Assembly (NCBI GenBank): GCA_019648995.1
Contig: BLXT01002108.1
Location: forward strand, 31,177-56,689
Direction: 5' to 3'
From: Plakobranchus ocellatus
Taxonomy: Eukaryota; Mollusca; Gastropoda; Plakobranchidae
Length of the DNA stretch: 25,513 bases
Both the position numbers and the translations under genes were made by a program. Of this stretch, positions 19,616-25,513 are shown in pieces. The first letter of the stretch is position 1, and each line of letters starts with the position of its first letter. Below the pieces are notes generated by a model. The model saw only the letters and a list, made by a program, of their open reading frames with translations. It was not told the DNA's origin and ran no database searches.

Positions 19616-20186
19616 ACTCCTTGGACTTAGAACCGCACCCAGGGAAGACCTGGGATATTCGTCAGCAGAGCTCGTCTACGGTGAACCTCTTACCGTTCCA
19701 GGCGAGTTCACCCCTTTTCTGGCTTCGCCTTGGTCGGCTACAGAATTTTTGACAGCGTTCCGAGCCAAGACACAACTCCTCAAACCTAGACCAACAATTC
19801 ACCACAGTAAACCACACACATACTTGCCCCCATCTTTGCTTACAGCCAAGTACGTTTACAAACGCACTGATACCGTTAAGACTCCACTACAAAGACCATA
19901 CACTGGCCCATACACGGTGCTAGCGCCAGGTGAGAAAACGTTTCTTGTGGACATGGGCGGTCGTGCAGAACGAATCTCAATAGACCGCCTCAAACCGGCG
20001 CAAGTGAACCCCACCAAACCGGTCCAGCTGCAACCACCAGCGCGGCGTGGACGTCCCCCAGCGTTGCCAGGGCCGTCCTCTGCCACTGAGACGGACGATA
20101 CTCGAGGACAACCTTTGGCTCAAACTCACCACAACACGTACGGGACGACAAGTGCGACTGCCTGTGCGCTTCCAGTAACTCTGTGA
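19616..20186 (+). pseudogene. Integrase C-terminal region with GPY/F module
   Basis: After the VLLGLRTAPRED and SSAELVYGEPL segments, the frame 19749-20186 contains YTGPYTVLAPGEKTFLVDM and ERISIDRLKPAQV. This is the GPY/F module that ends Ty3/gypsy integrases. A proline-rich, low-complexity tail follows to the stop at 20184-20186. No envelope-like gene follows; only about 10 bases separate the stop from the polypurine tract. Confidence 0.8.
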
Positions 20187-20196
20187 GATGTCTGTG

Positions 20197-20207
20197 CTGG
20201 GAGGAGG
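20197..20207 (+). promoter_or_regulatory. Polypurine tract
   Basis: CTGGGAGGAGG precedes a TGTGTGGCGC start that looks like an LTR 5' end. It would prime plus-strand DNA synthesis. It lies directly after the end of Pol, as expected. Confidence 0.65.
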
Positions 20208-20395
20208 TGTGTGGCGCACTCTCAAACCAAATTGTTTCGCTTTGTTATTGTTTTTGTGTATTACGTCACACCCAAACTTCCTGGTTACATTTGGCCAAAA
20301 AGGTTATTAAAAGTGGATTAACGTCTAACAGTTACTAGATTCTAGTTGACTTTGATTGTCTGCTAATTGCTACGGCCTACAATTTGCCGAAATTT
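20208..20395 (+). other. Candidate 3' LTR start (unpaired)
   Basis: The sequence begins TGTGTGGCGCACTCTC after the polypurine tract. It contains an ATTACGTCAC word (a CRE-like site) and an AT-rich TTATTAAAAG that could serve as a TATA element. I cannot find the same sequence before the primer binding site, so LTR status rests only on position. Confidence 0.4.
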
Positions 20396-20761
20396 CCAAA
20401 AAAAAAAAAAAAGAAAAAACAGAAAAGTTAATCATCTTGCTGAATTCTGAAGTTATATCGAGAGCTAGATTTAATAAGATCTCTAAATAAAGATCTACTC
20501 GCCCGTTACTTGATCTGAAGCTCTAGATTTAGAGTAGAAAAAAAACTAAGAATACATCAATAAAGTGGATACAAAACAAGGCTCAACAGAATAAACAAAC
20601 TATGTAGCAATTATTTCATGATGGTTTGTTATATTTTTGACTAAAGAAACGTTCAAACTTAATGTTTGTAGACAAAAACTCTGTCGTTTCCATAAGCCTA
20701 CTGGTTACCTCCGGTACTATTTTGCCAAACGCAACACAGCGGTGTGGCCTTGAATTTGATT
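20396..20761. other. AT-rich non-coding stretch
   Basis: An A run (about 20399-20413) is followed by sequence with AGATCT-type words (20478-20500). No gene is seen. Part may belong to the retrotransposon 3' LTR. Confidence 0.45.
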
Positions 20762-21108
20762 GGTGGTAATGGCCTATATATCTATCTATTTATCAAGCTC
20801 CTCATATAATTTGGTGTACTAATTTATTATCAAAAGATTCCATACAATCACAACAACAACAAAATTGCGTTTTATAGTATTATTTACATTTATGGCGTTG
20901 TCCAAAAAAAAAAAAAAAACATTTAAACAATTCATTCAACATTTTTGTTTTGTAGAAATAGGTGAGTATAGGTGCTGCTAGCTTCACTTGGCTTCCAGTA
21001 ATATCAATAGGGCTATTTCAATAAAGGTTAACCAGGGGAGCCAGATGGGAAGCAAATTTTTGAAATCAACAAATTATGGAAGGAATAGGCCTTCTCTACC
21101 ATTACATC
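20762..21108 (+). repeat. Dispersed repeat, copy B
   Basis: It starts GGTGGTAATGGCCTAT (20762-20777), then has CTATCTATTTATCAAGCTC, TTTACATTTATGGCG and AAACATTTAAAC in the order seen at 15672-15834. A weak end candidate at 21084-21108 (AATAGGCC then ATTACATCC) would pair with the start. The right boundary is uncertain. Copy A and copy B lie on either side of the retrotransposon but outside it. Confidence 0.5.
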
Positions 21109-21609
21109 CAAACCGATTAAAACAAGCAACAAGAAAGAACATGACAGCAAATAATTTTGGCCCTTTCTCAAGGTTAATTTAAATTTTTATTTCTTCTTTG
21201 AAAATGCCAAAATGCACAGCACAAACAAGGTGAACATTCATTACATTTGCTAAGCCTGTTTAGTTTAGTTTTGATTCGCAACTTTTCACATAATTGATAT
21301 GGTTGCTTGAGTTTGATATATACCTTTCACTGAAAGCCTGATGCCCTTGATAACATGATATAAAAGGCAGCTACATCCAGACACATGACTAAGGCTCTTG
21401 AGGTTGATCAAACATCAATAAAAAAGCACCAGATTAAGCTAAGTATAATTCGCTGGCACAAAAAAAGAAAAGAAAAAAATTACCCACTGAAAACTGTACA
21501 AGCCAAAATTAAAAAAAAAAAAAAAAACAATGGGAGAAACATGTGTAGTAATGATACCATACATAATTAGTCTGGGGGTAAAAACACTCATTTTTCATTC
21601 ATTTACAAC

Positions 21610-21632
21610 TATATATATATATATATATATAA
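21610..21632. repeat. (TA)n microsatellite
   Basis: About eleven TA units. Confidence 0.9.
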
Positions 21633-21844
21633 TTGCAAGATAAAATTTAAGTAAGATAAAACACTCATTAAGGCTTAATTTGTTGCCAAAGTTTATACAA
21701 AAAACAAGATTTCTGTTTTGCCACTGTTGTACATGTCTTCTTTTCATACAGATTATGCGGTAAATAGGAATGGCAGGGATCCTCACTTGGTAAATTGTTA
21801 CAATTCCAGAAGATTAGCCCTGAATGTGGCATTTCTCTCACACA

Positions 21845-21990
21845 TAGACTGAGGAGAAAGCAAAAGAGAGAGAAAAAAAGAAAACAAGTGAGAGAGAGAG
21901 AGAGAGAAAGGAAAGCAAATGATAGAAAGAAAAACAGAAGAATATGTGGGTGAGGCAGAGCAGAAAATAAAGCCTGAGAGAGAGACAGAG
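21845..21990. repeat. Purine-rich (GA/AAG) low-complexity tract
   Basis: The + strand is almost entirely A and G, with GAGAGAGA at its centre. The minus-strand translations are leucine/serine/phenylalanine-rich and not evidence of a protein. Confidence 0.8.
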
Positions 21991-22758
21991 ACAAAACATG
22001 GGAAAAGTGGAAAGCCATTTAGGTGATGTAGCTACAGGAATCCAACTCAAAGCAAGCAGCATTGTAAACCTACTTACACTTAAACATAAACTGAAAAACT
22101 TTCCATAGCAAGGCATTATCATTCTATTCTTGCAAGAGCTCTCAAATAATATCTTAACCTGAAAGAGATTGATAAAGTAAAGATATGAGTTTACAATATG
22201 CATTTCACATGTATGAGTGATGAGAACCTAGAAATTATGAGCCAGAGAGATTTAATGACCAGCTTATTGATATGACATATTTACTATTTCTTTACTTTTT
22301 TTTTTTTAATGAAAATCGGTAGCATAAAAAGCAGGGCAACATATTCCTAAAAAGAACTAAAGACCTGTAAAAATGTCTACACTCATCACTATTAATATTA
22401 TCAAAACAACTACTTGAATAAGAGGTTCATGTGTTACTGTTTATACTGCTGCATCACTTTTGAATAAGCAAAAAAATAATAAATGAAAAGAATAAAACCA
22501 TTAACTTGAAACTTATTAGAAACAAATTCAAACAACAAGATTGTACGTAAAAACATTGGGCCCAAAGGCAGAATATATGACAATGAGGATGTGCTGATTT
22601 TAACAGGAGCATGTTCATGTTCCTTTCACTCATTATTTGTTTCTGAGAGTGAGAGTGCAATAATATTTGAATACATGGCTTACTTTTGTATATCTATAAT
22701 TTGTTAATCCAAGTATTTTAAATCACGAATTAAAAATAAAACACTTGATTTTTAAATT

Positions 22759-22808
<50 letters not shown>

Positions 22809-22826
22809 ATTATTATTACTATTATT
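22759..22826. repeat. (ATT)n microsatellite
   Basis: About fifteen pure ATT units to 22804, then imperfect units. Confidence 0.95.
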
Positions 22827-24083
22827 TGAACACTGTTACATATTCCCATCTCTTGCATTAAAATTTTGAATAATTGTATGGCAATCCCACTGACTGTGTC
22901 TAATTGATCAACTTAAATTGACTGGCTTTGAACAAAAACCCAAAACCTTAGAAGAGTAAAAACTAGCTTCTCTGTGCACAGTACCGTCTACACCCATCCT
23001 AAAAATTTTCTCTACAAACAGAATGATCAAAAAAGGTAATTTTTTTTTTCCTCTTTTCTTTAAGATTTTGATTTGAATCCTGTTATGTAGATCTCCAACT
23101 TGACTGCGCCTACAGCACAATTTTATTTTTTCTCACAATATCAATGAGGGTAACCAGTAAGTGAAGAAGATGAAGGTTTTCCAAGTGAAGATATTTAAAG
23201 TTTAACTCAACAGGAGTATGTAAATTTCTTAGCACATTGGTGTACACATTGGGAGAGAAGATAATACTGCATACTTTTCTCATACTTATACAATTTTATT
23301 ATAAACAAAGAAGGAAAGTTTCAATTTACATCTGAAATACCAGAATAAAATAAGGTATGGTAACAAAACTGGTAAAAATTCATAGAAAGACATGCAGTTT
23401 CATTAAGTGTGTGGTCCTGATTGAATCTCTAAGAGGGGATACAATTTTAAGGATTTATTTTTCAGCTTAGCTGTACAATTAGAAGGAATAGAACAATGAA
23501 GATCCCATAAAAATCCATTATTTTCTATCAACGTTAACAGAAATTAATCGCTATGGGACAAATGTTTTTTTTTTTTATCCTTATAAGACTCGTCCTCAAC
23601 TTTGTGTAAAATATACCGACAACAAAAAATTCGTGTAAAATGATAAATTTACTGATTGAGCCACAAATCAAAGTGCCATTGTAATCTGGGATGAAAATAC
23701 TTTGTCAATACCATCACAGCCATCTTGAACAATTTATTTGTAACAACTATGGCAAACCCATGTCTTGAGTTCAGTCTGAAAAAGTCTCAGTTCTGAACAT
23801 TGTGTAACCATTGCAGCAGCCTGAGATTTCGTTCTCTGAGCCCTAAAATGGTAAATGTGGTTTAAGTGGATTCTTCCGGCGATTTTTATTTTGTCGGAGG
23901 GGAAAAGTTCCTTAGAACTAACTAGCTTTCATTAGGGCTGATCTCAGGACAAGTATACAACATTATACATGGACTAGCGTTAAGTTTTTCCATTCAATGA
24001 ATTGAGTTGTGGATCAATAGTTTTTGAATGAGAAAGCCAAAACTTGAAGGTTAGACTCCTACAAGCCTACCATAAACTCTAGA

Positions 24084-24182
24084 CTTGGTGGCACAGTGGA
24101 TAGCAAATCTGCCCTAAGCTCTGCAGGGATCCTTCTGTTGCAGCACCCCCACAGGCGCCCTGGCCTGAAAGCCTGAAATTTT
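24084..24182 (+). mobile_element. tRNA-derived SINE, copy 6 (best A-box)
   Basis: TGGCACAGTGG (24089-24099) fits the polymerase III A-box. It is followed by ATAGCAAATCTGCC, CTCTGCAGGGATCC and CTGGCCTGAAAGCCTGAAATT. The B-box region is weak. This copy and the minus-strand copy at 209-335 allow the family layout to be read: A-box, GCAGGGATCC, B-box, GCCTGA-type body, tail. Confidence 0.7.
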
Positions 24183-24486
24183 CTTCTTGGAAGAGCTCTT
24201 TTCTTTTTTCTTCCAAAAACTGCAAATCTCATGTCTTGACTCAGAAACAACATGGCACTACGCACTTTTCATTATCGCAAACCTCACAGAGAAAAATTTC
24301 TTGCTGTTTCAGTGATTCTAAAATTTGACCTTTAGCTCATTTGAACCAGTCTAGAGACACATTTAAACACTGATGTAGAATTATGTAGAAGTACCGGTGT
24401 GTAAAAATGTCTATAAAAAATATTTACAGATCATGTTAATCTATAAGTGATCAATTTTTCATCAGCCTCTCTCCCTTTCAAACATA

Positions 24487-24564
<78 letters not shown>

Positions 24565-25485
24565 GAAAAATTGAAGCAGAAGAAATACACAGAGTTCACC
24601 AATAGTAATACTAAAGTCCTTGTGGGGTAAACATGTTTTTCATTTGGAGCAACTTCATCAAGCACTTAAAGCCATCTTGAAATCTCCTAACTATTTGTGA
24701 TAAAATATAATTGTGGGGCAGCCTCACAAAAATGAGGTTTGCGGCTCTGATCCCAACCAAAGTACAATTACAATCTCAAGTTCTAGAGGTTAAAATTACA
24801 GATTTCTTAAGTGTTTAAACTTTCCTCAAATATTCTAAGAGTAATCTACTCTTGAGTGAAGAAATAGTCATTTCTTTTAACCCCTAAAAAATACCCTGTC
24901 CTGTGTACCTGAATTGGAGCCACAGCTAGACTGTAAGACTGCTAACCAATTACACTTTGCAAACCATAGGTGGAATTTTAGTTATACTGGAAAACCTTTG
25001 AAAATACGAGCAAAAAGAGAAAATCTGCTTCATTATAATTTATTTTTAAACACCAGCAATTTACAATAATAATCTGCCAGAAAAAGAAAACTTAATAATA
25101 GAATACTGCTGATCTCTTAATCTTTTTTCCCCAGTACGTGCTGTGCTTTCAATCACAATAGAAAATGTAGCCATTATTTTCTGCTATTTTTCAGTCACTC
25201 ATACAACAAATATGCACATTGAATATTAGGTTTAATCATTCAAAAAATAAAATTTTAATAGCATAAATAAACATATGTGTTTAACATACAGAGAATTTAC
25301 TTTGCAAACAACTTTATTGCCACACACTTTCACTGTGTGAATATATAATGCGTGTGTTTCTTAAGTTTTTTTTTTCTTTTATTTAAAAAAAAATCTCATG
25401 TTCCATTGTAATTACAATATCAACTGACTATTTTCCTAATTATTTTTTACACTAACATTTAAAAAAAAATTCAGTAGCAAATCAA
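24183..25485. other. AT-rich non-coding stretch to contig end
   Basis: Other than the GA repeat at 24490-24566 nothing is recognised. Open frames are short and low in complexity. Confidence 0.5.
24490..24566. repeat. (GA)n/(GACA)n microsatellite
   Basis: Pure GA to about 24548, then four GACA units. Confidence 0.95.
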
Positions 25486-25513
25486 AATAAAATTTGAAAA
25501 AAAAAAAAAAAAA
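25486..25513 (+). repeat. AATAAA and terminal poly-A at contig end
   Basis: AATAAA (25486-25491) is followed five bases later by an A run that reaches the last base of the window. This could be the 3' end of a retroposed transcript or simply a homopolymer where assembly stopped. Confidence 0.5.

Larger units (their letters stand above)
16329..20207 (+). mobile_element. Degenerate Ty3/gypsy LTR retrotransposon (internal region)
   Basis: The order is primer binding site, gag, protease, reverse transcriptase, RNase H, integrase and polypurine tract, all on the + strand. Protease-RT-RNase H-integrase order is diagnostic of the Ty3/gypsy group. A gag C-x2-H-x9-C-x3-C (CHCC) motif in place of the usual CCHC suggests the CsRn1-like lineage, from memory of that family. 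The GC content is visibly higher than in the AT-rich flanks. At least ten stops, frameshifts and small deletions show that the copy is inactive. Confidence 0.9.
21109..24083. other. Long AT-rich non-coding stretch
   Basis: No gene is supported in nearly 3 kb. It includes TA and ATT microsatellites and a purine-rich tract (21845-21990), which produces false serine/leucine/phenylalanine-rich frames on the minus strand. Confidence 0.55.

Noticed and set aside
21668-22203. Two overlapping minus-strand frames of 116 and 121 codons
   Set aside because: They translate the purine-rich tract, giving leucine/serine/phenylalanine-rich low-complexity sequence.
24084-24182. tRNA gene
   Set aside because: There is an A-box and a repeat body but no cloverleaf, anticodon arm or CCA-adjacent acceptor stem; it is a SINE.
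24462-24665. Minus-strand frame with a leucine-serine repeat
   Set aside because: It is a translation of the GA microsatellite.

Overview
This window looks like a complete assembly contig from the nuclear genome of an invertebrate animal. It is AT-rich, has long non-coding stretches, one spliced gene, many simple repeats, tRNA-derived SINEs and a decayed LTR retrotransposon. The two short N tracts next to C runs and the homopolymers at both ends are typical of assembly breaks. A mollusc, possibly a gastropod, is my best guess. This rests on the mix of repeats, the many TCTAGATC-type words and the retroelement type. I could not confirm it by search.

The only convincing host gene is on the + strand. 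It has coding exons at 4195-4377 and 6903-7157 joined by a 2525-base phase-0 intron. It encodes a 145-residue secreted protein with a signal peptide and one netrin/TIMP (NTR) domain, so it is a TIMP-like protein without the C-terminal TIMP subdomain. Its cysteine pattern is altered: the Cys3 of the usual Cys-Xaa-Cys start is replaced by Thr, and a new cysteine appears near the C terminus. A splice-acceptor-like site 25 bases before the ATG suggests an additional 5' non-coding exon. The stop codon is followed at once by a pyrimidine/TA/purine hairpin.

The main mobile element is a Ty3/gypsy retrotransposon, + strand, about 16329-20207. It has a tRNA-Leu-like primer binding site, gag fragments with a CHCC motif, protease, reverse transcriptase, RNase H, integrase and a polypurine tract. 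It carries many stops, frameshifts and small deletions, so it is a dead copy. I could not find a matching pair of LTRs.

Other repeats are six copies of one tRNA-derived SINE family (209-335, 8392-8485, 8930-9034, 9815-9942, 15080-15155, 24084-24182), a 58-bp-arm inverted repeat (575-698), a possible TIR element inside the TIMP intron (5728-5925), and a pair of related repeats on either side of the retrotransposon (15672-15834, 20762-21108). There are also a 70-bp tandem duplication (9656-9790) and microsatellites of TCTA, TA, GA and ATT type.

The stretches 699-4169, 12517-15079 and 21109-24083 show no gene I can support. I see no operon, CRISPR array, bacterial gene or free-standing tRNA gene. 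No wholly new multi-gene system is visible. The items most worth a second look are the rewired TIMP-like protein, the long inverted repeat at 575-698, and the retroelement whose ends do not match.
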